Under the pieces are notes generated by a model. It saw only the letters and a list, made by a program, of their open reading frames with translations. It was not told where the DNA came from and made no database searches. 64,000 nt of DNA. Origin: Ramlibacter cellulosilyticus. GTDB lineage: Bacteria > Pseudomonadota > Gammaproteobacteria > Burkholderiales > Burkholderiaceae_C. The stretch is from NCBI RefSeq assembly GCF_014297465.1, contig NZ_JACORT010000008.1:186001-250000 (forward strand), written 5' to 3'. Shown piece by piece: positions 1 through 9,913 of this stretch (its first letter is position 1; every line of letters starts with the position of its first letter). The translations under genes and the position numbers were made by a program.

Positions 1-784
1 TCGCGTTGCCGAGCAGCAGCCAGTCCAGCACCGCGGTGCCCGCCGGCACGAGGTAGAACAGGCTCGTCACGTCCACGAGGTTGCCGGCCTGCAGCAGCCG
101 GTAGAGCAGCAGCGTGGCCGCGACGGAGATGACCAGGCCGAGCCAGCCGACGGAGACGGCCAGTTCCGCCGACCATTCCACCCGCAACGGGGAAACGAGC
201 AGCAGCAGCGCGAACACGGTACAGGCCACCGCGTATTGCAGCGGCAGCACGTCGAGAGGCGCTTGCTGCAGCCGCTTCTGCATCAGCGTGCCCGCCGTGA
301 TGCAGGCAAGGGCGGCAAAGGCGAACAGCAGGCCAGCGGGAGCGAGCCGCGCGAGCAGCAGGCTGTCGAGCACGACGAGCGTGACGCCCGCGAGGGCCAG
401 GGCGAGCCCGCCAAGCCGCCGCGCCTGCAGCGGCCTTTCCGTGAGCAGCAAGGTCAGCACCGGCTGCAACCCGAGCAGCGTGGCGAGCAGGCCCGGCGTG
501 ACGCCGGCATCCAGCGCCTGCAGGTAGAACAGCGAGTAGCCGGCCACCAGCACCGCACCCGTGAGCGCCACCTGCCGCGCGGTACCTACTCGCGGCAACC
601 ATCGTCCGCGTTTCCACGCGATCAGGGAGATGACCGCCAGCGCCAGGCCGAAGCGCAAGGCGAGGAAGACGACGGAGCTGGCCTGCGCCAGGCCCGACTT
701 GGAGAAGATCGCGCCGCTGCTCCACAGCAGCACGAAGAGGGCGGTCGGGGCGAAGGACGCCGCGCCGCGGGAGAGGAATTCCAT
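1..784 (-). CDS. EamA/DMT-family transporter (3' end cut by window)
   Basis: Inner-membrane transporter of the drug/metabolite superfamily; substrate not predictable. Read from the minus strand, the 261 visible residues begin MEFLSRG and form a near-continuous series of hydrophobic helices. The first helix contains LLWSSGAIFSKSGLA and is followed by the ALRFGLALAV stretch, the usual start of an EamA repeat. A second repeat follows further on (LPLQYAVACTVFALLL). The family is about 290-300 residues in two EamA repeats, so only a few dozen C-terminal residues lie beyond the window edge. A paired palindromic repeat lies just upstream of the start. The family call is firm from the hydrophobic pattern and motifs; the substrate is open. 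Confidence 0.8.
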   Translation of the reverse strand, partial: MEFLSRGAASFAPTALFVLLWSSGAIFSKSGLAQASSVVFLALRFGLALAVISLIAWKRGRWLPRVGTARQVALTGAVLVAGYSLFYLQALDAGVTPGLLATLLGLQPVLTLLLTERPLQARRLGGLALALAGVTLVVLDSLLLARLAPAGLLFAFAALACITAGTLMQKRLQQAPLDVLPLQYAVACTVFALLLLVSPLRVEWSAELAVSVGWLGLVISVAATLLLYRLLQAGNLVDVTSLFYLVPAGTAVLDWLLLGNA

Positions 785-801
785 GGTCCACACCTCGGAA
801 G

Positions 802-878
802 GTAGGCTGGGTTGCGCGTGAGCGCACCCCAGCGATGCGCCGACATGCTGGGGTTCGTTGGCGCGAAACCCAGCCTAC
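802..878. repeat. Paired palindromic repeat, GTAGGCTGGG family
   Basis: Two facing copies of an element that reads GTAGGCTGGGTT...CCCCAGCG, so the ends (GTAGGCTGGG and CCCAGCCTAC) are inverted and the whole can fold into a long imperfect hairpin. It lies in the gap between mpg and the EamA gene. Related copies are at 12007, 42833, 48338 and 52691. The rest of this gap (885-1007) shows nothing recognisable. Confidence 0.8.
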
Positions 879-1007
879 GCGGGTCAACCCGCCAATGACG
901 AAAAGGGGGAGGGGCCGGCGCTCAGGCGCGCGGCGGAGGTGCGGAAGGAGGAGGCGGGCAGCAGGCGAGCGCGTCCGCGCGCGCGGCGGGGAGGGCTCGT
1001 TGCGTGT

Positions 1008-1590
1008 TCATGCGCGGATGATATCCGCCTTCGCCGGAAAACGTCGACTCACGAAAGGCGAGCCCGCGAGGCCGAACCGCCAGGGCACGTCCGCGGCCTT
1101 GCTGATGCCGATGCGCGGGCCCACGACGATGTCGTACGCACGATCCGCCGCATGCACCTCGAAGGGCTTCTGGTCCAGGCGGTGGCCGTTGTAGTCGTGC
1201 ACGATCGCCAGCGCCTGGCCCACGCGGCCGGGGCCCGAGCAGAGGAGACGCACGTCGTGCATCCCCCGGCGCTCGCACATCACGGCGATTCCCTCCAGGG
1301 GCTCGATCGCGCGGATCAGCACTCCCGCGCCATGCCCTTCTTCGCGGCACACGAAATTCAGGCACCAGTGGATGCCGTACGAGCGGTACACGTACGCACG
1401 CCCGGGCGGCCCGAACATCGCCTTGTTGCGCGGCGTGGGGCCGGAGTGGCTGTGCGACGCCGGATCCTCGCGGTCGTAGGCCTCCGTCTCCACGATGCGG
1501 CCGCCCACGCCGTCCACCAGCAGCACGGCGCCGATCAGCGTGCGTGCCATGTCGGGCGCGTTGCCCAGGAAGTCGGCGGGCTTCAAGCGC

Positions 1591-1598
<8 letters not shown>
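1008..1598 (-). CDS. mpg: DNA-3-methyladenine glycosylase (AAG/MPG family)
   Basis: Base-excision-repair glycosylase that removes alkylated purines such as 3-methyladenine. The 196-residue protein has the family hallmarks: an N-terminal LARTLIG-type segment (here MARTLIGAVL), the catalytic-loop motif ETEAYDREDPASHS near residues 37-50, the tyrosine-rich AYVYRSYGIHWCLNFVC segment near residues 68-84, and LCSGPGRVGQAL near residues 118-129, which matches the conserved GPGKL region. Length is normal for bacterial members. The start ATG overlaps the 3' end of the upstream ABC-transporter gene by 8 nt, so the two are probably co-transcribed. An alkylation-repair gene about 2 kb from the SOS mutasome makes this a DNA-damage neighbourhood, though the promoters differ. 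Confidence 0.93.
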
Positions 1599-3444
<1,846 letters not shown>

Positions 3445-3552
3445 CGAGGTCTCCAGGGCGGCCGCCCCATGCGGTGGCGGACCGGGAGTTTTAACGGAAT
3501 CGCCACGCCCGGGGGTCGGACAGGGCGGAATGCTTTCCAGCGGCGGGAAAGA

Positions 3553-3572
3553 TACTGTATAAACAACCAGTA
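3553..3572 (+). promoter_or_regulatory. LexA (SOS) box upstream of imuA
   Basis: The 20 bases TACTGTATAAACAACCAGTA match the gammaproteobacterial/betaproteobacterial LexA consensus TACTGTATATAAAAACAGTA closely: CTGT-N8-CCAG with a single mismatch in the right core, plus the flanking TA and TA. It ends 8 bases before the imuA ATG and overlaps a TATAAA-like -10, as expected for a repressor site. It lies in the divergent gap with the ABC-exporter gene and is the expected SOS switch for imuA-imuB-dnaE2. Confidence 0.88.
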
Positions 3573-3580
3573 CTTCTGCC

Positions 3581-4303
3581 ATGGCTGCCAGACCGCTCCC
3601 CGCTCCCGACCTGCCCCACGTGTGGCGCGGCAGGGAACTGGCGCAGGCCCAGGAAACCACCGTGCCCACCGGCCATCCTGCGCTCGATGCGCAACTGCCG
3701 GGACGCGGCTGGCCCCTGGGCAGCCTGGTCGAGGTGCTGCAGGGCGAAGCGCAGCAGCATGTCTGGCAATTGCTGGGAGCGGGGGTGGCCGCAGCCATCG
3801 CGGGACGCGATCCCGCCGTGCTGGTGCATCCACCTTACCAGCCTTTCGGGCCCAGCCTGCGCGCGCAGGGCATTGCCCCTGAGCGCCTGATGTGCGTCCA
3901 TGCGGAGCGCCCCGCATCAAGGCTCTGGGCCGCGGAGCAGGCCTTGCGCTGCGCGGATGTGAGCGCGGTGCTGGCATGGGTGCCGCGTGCGCGGGCGGAG
4001 GAACTGCGCCGGCTGCACCTCTGCGCGCAAGCCGGTCAGAAGCTGCTGGTCGTGTTCCGGCCGCTCTCCGCGCGCGAGCAGTCGTCGCCCGCGCGCCTGC
4101 GCCTGCTGGTGCAAGGCACCGAAACCCTGGAGGTGCTGGTCCTCAAGAGGCGCGGCCCGCCCTTGCTGGAGCCGCTGGTGTTGCGCGCCCAGCCGCAGAT
4201 GTTGTCCTCCCTGCTGGGGGCGCGGCAGAACCGCCGCCCGCTGCTGCAGCCCCTTCCCACCGGATCGCATGTACTGGATCGCCCTGCAACCCTTGCCGCA
4301 TGA
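3581..4303 (+). CDS. imuA: Mutasome accessory protein ImuA
   Basis: RecA-like accessory factor of the ImuA-ImuB-DnaE2 mutagenic translesion system. The 240 residues begin MAARPLPAPDLPHVWRG; the region VPTGHPALDAQLPGRGWPLGSLVEVL (in pieces: TGHPALDAQLPG then WPLGSLVEV) is the typical ImuA/SulA-like opening of the RecA fold. The ATG is 8 bases after the LexA box. The 3' end overlaps imuB by 35 nt, implying translational coupling. In the family, ImuA is thought to recruit the other two partners to damaged DNA; no Walker A consensus is obvious, which is usual for these proteins. Identification rests on family features plus the unmistakable gene order. Confidence 0.9.
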   Translation: MAARPLPAPDLPHVWRGRELAQAQETTVPTGHPALDAQLPGRGWPLGSLVEVLQGEAQQHVWQLLGAGVAAAIAGRDPAVLVHPPYQPFGPSLRAQGIAPERLMCVHAERPASRLWAAEQALRCADVSAVLAWVPRARAEELRRLHLCAQAGQKLLVVFRPLSAREQSSPARLRLLVQGTETLEVLVLKRRGPPLLEPLVLRAQPQMLSSLLGARQNRRPLLQPLPTGSHVLDRPATLAA

Positions 4304-5549
4304 CGATGCGAAGGCGTGGGGCTGGCGAGCGTTGCAGTTCACCCCCCGCGTCGCTTGCGTCGACGAAGCCCTGCTCCTGGAAGTGGGCGCTTCGGAGCGG
4401 CTGTTCGGCGGGCGCAAGCGCCTGCTGCGCCGGCTCTTGCGCGCGAGCGGGCTGGAGACCATGCCCTGGGCCGCGGGCCCGACCTCCCTGATGGCCTTGT
4501 CCCTGCTGCGGCTGCAACGCGGCGGGCAGAGCATGCCGCTCGCCGTGCCCTGGGGCTTGCCGCTTGCGACGTTCACGGCGGCCCAGGCCCACCTCGACAC
4601 ACTGGAGCGCGTCGGCGTCACCACGCTGGGTGAATTGCGCGAGCTCCCGCGCGCCGGTGTCGCGCGCAGGTTCGGCAGCGAACTGCTCGATGCGCTGGAC
4701 CGCGCCTGGGGCGACAAGCCCGAGCGCTACGAATGGCTCTCGCTGCCTGCCGTCTTCGACGAGAACCAGGAGCTGCCGGAACTCGCCACCTCCGCACCGG
4801 AGTTGCTGCAGGCCAGTTCGCACCTGCTGCATCGCCTGCAAGCCTGGCTGCAGGCCCGCAACCTCGGCGTGCTCGCGCTCGAACTGGAATGGACGCTGGA
4901 CCTGCGCCGCATCGACGGCAAGCCCTTGCCGTCGACGGAGAAGGTGGAGCTGCGCACCGCGCAGCCCACGCAGGACATGCGCCACCTGCGCAGGCTGGCT
5001 TCCGAGCGGCTCACGCGCACGACGATCTCGGCCCCCGCCAACCACCTGCGCCTGCGCACGCTGGAGACGGTGCCCTGGGGCGGTCGCACGACGAGCCTGC
5101 TGCCCGAAGACCAGAAGCAGGGCGAGCGACTGCACGAACTGGTGGAGCGCCTCAGCGTGCGTCTCGGCGCGAAGAACGTGACGATCGTGCAGCCGCGGCA
5201 GGACCACAGGCCCGAGTCCATGCAGGAATGGGTACCGGCCTTGTCCGCGCAGGAGCCTGCGCCCGGGGAGGGAAAGGCGGAGGACGTGCTCTTCCCGTCC
5301 TGGCTGCTGACCGAACCGCTGCGCCTGCAGGTGAAAGGCGACCAACCCTGGTACCAGGGACCGCTGCAGCTGCTCACGCGCGCGCGGCGCATCGAGACCA
5401 GCTGGTGGAACTCCGACGTCGAGGCGCCCGTGGTGCGCGACTACTTCATCGCCCGCAGCGAGAAGGCGGGGCTGCTGTGGATCTACCGCGAACGCCTTTC
5501 CGCCGAACAGGAACACGCCCAGTGGTTCCTGCACGGCATCTACGCGTGA
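4269..5549 (+). CDS. imuB: Y-family polymerase-like mutasome protein ImuB
   Basis: DNA-polymerase-Y family protein that acts as the hub linking DnaE2 to the sliding clamp in translesion synthesis. I start at ATG 4269 (MYWIALQPLP), which overlaps imuA; the open frame extends further upstream but only as a shadow of imuA. The product is 426 residues. Compared with active Y polymerases, the first acidic motif (DxD in the palm) is missing, replaced by WIALQ, while VDEALLLEV remains where SIDEA is expected. This fits ImuB being catalytically inactive. A helix-hairpin-helix-like segment follows (TLERVGVTTLGELRELP), then the little-finger region. The gap to dnaE2 is 9 nt, a clear operon. Confidence 0.92.
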   Translation: MYWIALQPLPHDDAKAWGWRALQFTPRVACVDEALLLEVGASERLFGGRKRLLRRLLRASGLETMPWAAGPTSLMALSLLRLQRGGQSMPLAVPWGLPLATFTAAQAHLDTLERVGVTTLGELRELPRAGVARRFGSELLDALDRAWGDKPERYEWLSLPAVFDENQELPELATSAPELLQASSHLLHRLQAWLQARNLGVLALELEWTLDLRRIDGKPLPSTEKVELRTAQPTQDMRHLRRLASERLTRTTISAPANHLRLRTLETVPWGGRTTSLLPEDQKQGERLHELVERLSVRLGAKNVTIVQPRQDHRPESMQEWVPALSAQEPAPGEGKAEDVLFPSWLLTEPLRLQVKGDQPWYQGPLQLLTRARRIETSWWNSDVEAPVVRDYFIARSEKAGLLWIYRERLSAEQEHAQWFLHGIYA

Positions 5550-5558
5550 AGGCAAGGC

Positions 5559-8500
5559 ATGTCCTGGCTGCCCGATTACGCGGAGCTGCATTGCCTCTCC
5601 AACTTCTCCTTCCAGCGGGGTGCCTCGCATCCGCAGGAGCTGGTGCAGCGCGCGCACGAGCTGGGATATTCCGCCCTGGCGATCACGGATGAATGTTCCG
5701 TCGCTGGCGTCGTGCGCGCCTACGCCGAAGCGAAGAAGCTGAACCTGAAGCTGCTGCTCGGGGCGGAGTTCGCGCTGGACGGCTTCCGCCTGGTGGCGCT
5801 CGCGCGCCATGCCACGGGGTGGGGGAATCTTTGCGAGTTCATCACGGCCGCGCGCCGCATCGCCGGCAAGGGCGAGTACGTCTGCACGCGGGAGTCCAGC
5901 AACTTCTCGCTGCTCGAGGGTTGCGAGGTGCTGATCGCGCCGCGGCACGGGCTGCCGCTGCAGGACATTTGCGAACGGCTGGACTGGGGCGCGCGCCATT
6001 TCCAGGGCCATCTCTGGCTGGCCGCCGAACTGCTGCTCGATGGATCGGACGACCTGTGGCTGCACGACCTGCAGCGGGCGAGCGAAGCGACCGGCGTTCC
6101 GCTCGTGGCTGCGGGCGACGTGCACATGCATGCGCGCTCGCGCAAGCCCCTGCAGGACGTGATCACGGCAGTGCGCCTGGGCAAGTCGGTGCCGGAGTGC
6201 GGCTTCGCCTTGCAGGCGAATGCGGAGCAGCATTTGCGCCATCGCATGCGGCTGGCTTCGCAATACCCGCCCGAGTTGCTGGAGCGCACCCTGGAAGTTG
6301 CGGACCGCTGCACCTTCAGCCTGGAGGAGATCAAGTACCAGTACCCGCTGGAGGCGGTGCCCGCGGGGCTGACGCCGCGGCAGGCCTTGCGCCGCTTCAC
6401 GATCGAAGGCGCGCGTTCGAGGTATCCGGAAGGCGTGCCGTGGCGGGTGCGCCGCCAGCTCGTGCGCGAGCTGGACCTGATCTCCGACTGCGCCTACGAG
6501 ATGTTCTTCCTCACGGTGCACGACATCGTGCGGCACGCGCGATCCCTGGGCATCCTGTGCCAGGGGCGGGGCTCGGCCGCGAACTCCGCGGTGTGCTACT
6601 GCCTGGGGATCACGGCGGTGGACCCGGCGCGGTCGGACCTGCTGTTCGAGCGCTTCATCAGCCGCGAGCGCAAGGAGCCGCCCGACATCGACGTCGACTT
6701 CGAGCACGAGCGGCGCGAAGAGGTCATCCAGTACATCTATGCCAAGTACGGCAGGGACCGCTCCGCGATCGCCGCGGTGGTGGCGAGCTACCGTGCGCGC
6801 TCCGCGATCCGCGACGTCGGCAAGGCTCTGGACATTCCGGAGACGCTGGTCGATGCCTTCGCCAAGGACCATTTCTGGTTCGACGAACGCGGCGTGCGCG
6901 TGCAGAAGGTGGGCGAGCTCGCGGCTTCGCTGCAGGAGGAGGTGCCGGAGAAGGCGGTCGCCTTGTGGATGGAGCTGACGGAGGAGTTGATGGGGTTCCC
7001 TCGTCATCTCTCGCAGCACGTGGGGGGCTTCGTGCTCACGCAAGGGAAGCTCACTCGGCTCGTGCCCGTGGAGAACGCGGCGATGAAGGACCGCTCCGTG
7101 ATCCAGTGGGACAAGGACGACCTGGAGGAGATGGGGCTGCTGAAGGTGGACGTGCTGGCCCTGGGCATGCTCACGGCCATCCGGCGCTGCCTGGACCTGG
7201 TGAGCATCCGGCGCGGCGTGCCCTTCCGGTTGACCGACATCCCGGACAAGGACCAGGCCACCTACGACATGATCTGCCGCGCCGACACCGTGGGCGTCTT
7301 CCAGATCGAGAGCCGTGCGCAGATGTCCATGCTGCCGCGGCTGAAGCCGCAGGTCTTCTACGACCTGGTGATCGAGGTGGCCATCGTGCGGCCGGGGCCG
7401 ATCCAGGGCGGGATGATCCATCCTTACCTGAAGGCGCGCGAGCGCCTGTCGCGCGGCGAAGCGATCGAATACGAAAGCGAAGCGTTGAAGCCGGCGCTGG
7501 AGCGCACGCTCGGGATCCCCATCTTCCAGGAGCAGGTGATGCAGATCTCGATGATCGCCGCCGGCTTCTCCGCCGACGAGGCGGATCAACTGCGCCGCTC
7601 GATGGCGGCGTGGAAGCGGCACGGCGGCGTTCACAAGTTCCAGGACCGCCTGATCGACGGCATGCTCGCCAAGGGCTACCGCCGCGCGTTCGCCGAGGGC
7701 ATCTTCAAGCAGATCCTCGGCTTCGGCGAATACGGCTTCCCCGAAAGCCACGCGTACAGCTTCGCGCTGCTCGCCTACGACTCGAGCTGGCTCAAATGCC
7801 ACGAGCCCGAATGCTTCCTCGCCGCGATGCTCAACTCGCAGCCCATGGGCTTCTATGCACCGTCGCAGTTGATCCAGGATGCGCAGCGGCATGGGGTGGT
7901 GGTGCTGGAGCCGGATGCCTGCTTCTCGGATTGGGACTCCAAATTGGGGTCAGATTCCAATTTCGGAACGAAATTGGAATCTGACCCCAATTTGGACCCC
8001 CAGGGGCGGCCGCCCGTGCGCTTGGGTCTGCGCCTCGTCGGCTCCCTCGGTGAAGCTGCCGGTCGCCGCATCGTCGCCGCGCGCAACGATCAAGCGTTCA
8101 CTTCCGTCGAAGACATGGCCTTGCGCGCGCAACTCGACGTGCAGGACCTCAACGCCCTCGCCGCCGCCGATGCCCTGAAGTCCCTCGCTGGCCATCGCCG
8201 ACAGCAGGTGTGGGAAGCCGCGGCGCAGAGGAGGGCGCCGGCCTTGCTGCAATCCGCCCCCGTCAACGAACAGCCCCTGCTGCTCGAAGCCGCGCGCGAA
8301 GGCGAGGAGATCTACTTCGACTACGCCTCGATGGGCTTCACGCTGCGTCGCCACCCTGTGGCCCTGCTGCGCAATCGTCTCGCGCGCATGAAGCTCCTGA
8401 GCGCGCAGGAACTGCACGACCTGCCCCACAACCGCCGCGTGGGCGCCTGCGGCATCGTGACGGTGCGCCAGCAGCCGCAGACGGCCAACGGAACCATCTT

Positions 8501-8732
8501 CGTCACGATCGAGGACGAGACCGGCCCGGTGAACGTGATCGTGTGGAAGCACGTGCGCGAACGCCAGCGCGACGCGCTGCTGCAATCCAGGCTGATGGCC
8601 GTGCGCGGCATCTGGCAGCGGGACGTGGACAGCGGCGGCCAGGTGCGCCACGTCATCGCCGAGCAGCTGGAGGACCTCACGCCCTTGCTCGGCCGGCTGG
8701 GGCGGCAGCGCAGCTCGCGCGATTTCCATTGA
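5559..8732 (+). CDS. dnaE2: Error-prone DNA polymerase III alpha subunit DnaE2 (ImuC)
   Basis: C-family polymerase that carries out mutagenic lesion bypass in the SOS response. The 1057 residues contain an N-terminal PHP domain (YAELHCLSNFSFQRGASHP), the active-site loop PPDIDVDF with its aspartates near residue 374, and the downstream GRGSAANSA and QWDKDDLEEMGLLKVD blocks. A C-terminal OB-fold (ITVRQQPQTANGTIFVTIEDE-type) is present. Length is normal. Oddity: residues about 794-813 (DSKLGSDSNFGTKLESDPNL) are encoded by a perfect palindromic repeat that keeps the frame, located between the polymerase core and the C-terminal helix-hairpin-helix region, where other DnaE2 proteins have a short linker. 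It is third in the LexA-controlled imuA-imuB-dnaE2 operon. Confidence 0.95.
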   Translation: MSWLPDYAELHCLSNFSFQRGASHPQELVQRAHELGYSALAITDECSVAGVVRAYAEAKKLNLKLLLGAEFALDGFRLVALARHATGWGNLCEFITAARRIAGKGEYVCTRESSNFSLLEGCEVLIAPRHGLPLQDICERLDWGARHFQGHLWLAAELLLDGSDDLWLHDLQRASEATGVPLVAAGDVHMHARSRKPLQDVITAVRLGKSVPECGFALQANAEQHLRHRMRLASQYPPELLERTLEVADRCTFSLEEIKYQYPLEAVPAGLTPRQALRRFTIEGARSRYPEGVPWRVRRQLVRELDLISDCAYEMFFLTVHDIVRHARSLGILCQGRGSAANSAVCYCLGITAVDPARSDLLFERFISRERKEPPDIDVDFEHERREEVIQYIYAKYGRDRSAIAAVVASYRARSAIRDVGKALDIPETLVDAFAKDHFWFDERGVRVQKVGELAASLQEEVPEKAVALWMELTEELMGFPRHLSQHVGGFVLTQGKLTRLVPVENAAMKDRSVIQWDKDDLEEMGLLKVDVLALGMLTAIRRCLDLVSIRRGVPFRLTDIPDKDQATYDMICRADTVGVFQIESRAQMSMLPRLKPQVFYDLVIEVAIVRPGPIQGGMIHPYLKARERLSRGEAIEYESEALKPALERTLGIPIFQEQVMQISMIAAGFSADEADQLRRSMAAWKRHGGVHKFQDRLIDGMLAKGYRRAFAEGIFKQILGFGEYGFPESHAYSFALLAYDSSWLKCHEPECFLAAMLNSQPMGFYAPSQLIQDAQRHGVVVLEPDACFSDWDSKLGSDSNFGTKLESDPNLDPQGRPPVRLGLRLVGSLGEAAGRRIVAARNDQAFTSVEDMALRAQLDVQDLNALAAADALKSLAGHRRQQVWEAAAQRRAPALLQSAPVNEQPLLLEAAREGEEIYFDYASMGFTLRRHPVALLRNRLARMKLLSAQELHDLPHNRRVGACGIVTVRQQPQTANGTIFVTIEDETGPVNVIVWKHVRERQRDALLQSRLMAVRGIWQRDVDSGGQVRHVIAEQLEDLTPLLGRLGRQRSSRDFH
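7938..7996. repeat. Perfect 26-bp inverted repeat inside dnaE2
   Basis: Left arm 7938-7963 and right arm 7971-7996 are exact reverse complements, separated by CGGAACG, of which the outer CG/CG can also pair. The core is TTGGGGTCAGATTCCAATTT. It is AT-rich compared with its surroundings and keeps the dnaE2 frame open. From general knowledge, GGGGTCAGA-type palindromes recur in Burkholderiales genomes; this one is in a coding region. No second copy was noticed in this window. Confidence 0.93.
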
Positions 8733-8771
8733 TCCCCTACAGTGGCACGCTTCTTGATGGGAGCGCCCGCC

Positions 8772-9608
8772 ATGAACCAGACCATCGCCCTCCGACTGCC
8801 GCTGCTGCTGGCGACCGCCGCGCTGCTCTCCGCCTGCGCCATGCCCGCCGGGCGCATGGCCGCGGACAGCTGCCCCGTCGTCGCCAGCGTCCCGAATGGC
8901 CTCTACGTCGCGCCCTACCTGGGCGTGGAGAACTTGCTGAAGCCCGAGGACTTCGCGCGCGACTTCGCCTGCAGCGACGCCATCCAGGCACGCAGCTTCC
9001 CGCGCGGCTACGTCACGATCTTCGGCAGCTCGCGCATCGGCGAGAACGACGACCCGATCTACGCCGCGGTTCGCAGCTTCGCCCACCAGTGGGGCGCTCG
9101 TTATGGCCGCACCGTCCCCGTCATGACCGGGGCCGGCCCCGGCCTCATGGATGCCGCCAACCGCGGTGCCGCCGAAGCGGGTGCGCCCAGCGTCGGCTAC
9201 ACCACCTACTACGACCGCACGCCCACGCCCACGCCCCAGCGTCCTTACGGCGGCGACCCCACCAAGGCGCTGAATGCGCACGTCACCCACGGCCTCATCT
9301 TCTCCAGCGTCGCCGCACGCGAGGCGGCGATGATCAAGCACTCCGCGGCGATGGTGTTCACCCCCGGCGGAACCGGCACGGAATGGGAGATCTACCAGGT
9401 CGTCGAGATGATCAAGAGCCGCCAGGTGCTGCCCGTGCCCGTCTACTTCTTCGGCGACCGCGCCAGGTACTGGAAAGCGCTCGACGCACGCCTGGACGAC
9501 ATGGTCGCCCGCCGCACCGTGCGGCGCGACGAGCTCGCGTTCCTGAAGTTCGTGGCGACGCCGGAGGAACTCGTGCAGGCGTTGCGCGCGGACCTGCGCA
9601 TGGACTGA
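8772..9608 (+). CDS. LOG-family (lysine-decarboxylase-like) protein with lipoprotein signal
   Basis: LOG-family Rossmann protein; cytosolic relatives are cytokinin-nucleotide phosphoribohydrolases. Domain evidence: TGAGPGLMDAANRGA near residue 120, and the nucleotide-binding signature PGGTGTEWE near residue 198, preceded by an AREAAMIKHS segment that stands where LOG enzymes have their RK motif. Start ATG 8772 has GGGAG 8 bases upstream. Residues 1-20 form a signal peptide ending LLSAC, a good lipobox, so the protein is predicted to be an exported lipoprotein, unlike ordinary LOG enzymes. It is 278 residues. It follows dnaE2 by 39 nt but has its own ribosome site. Function outside the cytoplasm is unknown. 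Confidence 0.8.
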   Translation: MNQTIALRLPLLLATAALLSACAMPAGRMAADSCPVVASVPNGLYVAPYLGVENLLKPEDFARDFACSDAIQARSFPRGYVTIFGSSRIGENDDPIYAAVRSFAHQWGARYGRTVPVMTGAGPGLMDAANRGAAEAGAPSVGYTTYYDRTPTPTPQRPYGGDPTKALNAHVTHGLIFSSVAAREAAMIKHSAAMVFTPGGTGTEWEIYQVVEMIKSRQVLPVPVYFFGDRARYWKALDARLDDMVARRTVRRDELAFLKFVATPEELVQALRADLRMD

Positions 9609-9668
9609 TGCTGGCGCGCGTGGGGAATCTCCTGGGCCTTGCCGGATGGCGCGACGGAACCGGAGACC

Positions 9669-9795
9669 GTAGGGTGGCGCGGCGAAGCCGCGGACGGTGA
9701 GCGACAGCGAACCCCACCGAGCAGCGGTGACGCACGCGCATCGATCGGTGGGGTTCGCTGCGCTCACCTTCCCGGCGTGCCGCCGGCCACCCTAC
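9669..9795. repeat. Paired palindromic repeat, GTAGGGTGG family
   Basis: Starts GTAGGGTGGCGCGGC and ends GCCGGCCACCCTAC, with internal GGTGAGCG...CGAACCCCACCG and its inverse GGTGGGGTTCGC...GCTCACC. It is two head-to-head units able to form a long hairpin in the gap between convergent genes. It occupies most of the 305-base gap 9609-9913, together with the tandem array that follows. Related copies: 26181, 29121 and 37522. Confidence 0.8.
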
Positions 9796-9797
9796 GT

Positions 9798-9893
9798 GTT
9801 TCCCGCGTTCCGCGGGCGCAGGTTTCCCGCGTTCCGCGGGCGCAGGTTTCCCGCGTTCCGCGGGCCCAGGTTTCCCGCGTTCCGCGGGCCCAG
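9798..9893. repeat. Four tandem 24-bp hairpin repeats
   Basis: Four consecutive units of GTTTCCCGCGTTCCGCGGGCGCAG (written here as GTTTCCCGCGTTC plus CGCGGGCGCAG) at 9798, 9822, 9846 and 9870, with a fifth partial unit from 9894. Units 1-2 end GCGCAG and units 3-4 end GCCCAG; otherwise they are identical. Each unit contains the palindrome CCCGCG-TTC-CGCGGG. The array is in the convergent gap, 20 bases from the stop of the minus-strand lipoprotein gene. Confidence 0.92.
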
Positions 9894-9913
9894 GTTTCCG
9901 GCGCGCGCCCGCC

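Noticed and set aside
3445-3798. ATG-initiated extension of the ABC exporter across the imuA 5' end
   Set aside because: It would run antisense through imuA and the LexA box, is low-complexity and unlike the family; a TTG with GGAG at 3444 fits better.
4143-7892. 1249-residue open frame on the minus strand
   Set aside because: Antisense shadow of imuB and dnaE2; Arg/His/Leu/Gln-rich composition typical of a GC-rich reverse frame, no family motif.
9798-9893. CRISPR array
   Set aside because: The units are directly adjacent with no spacers and there are no cas genes.
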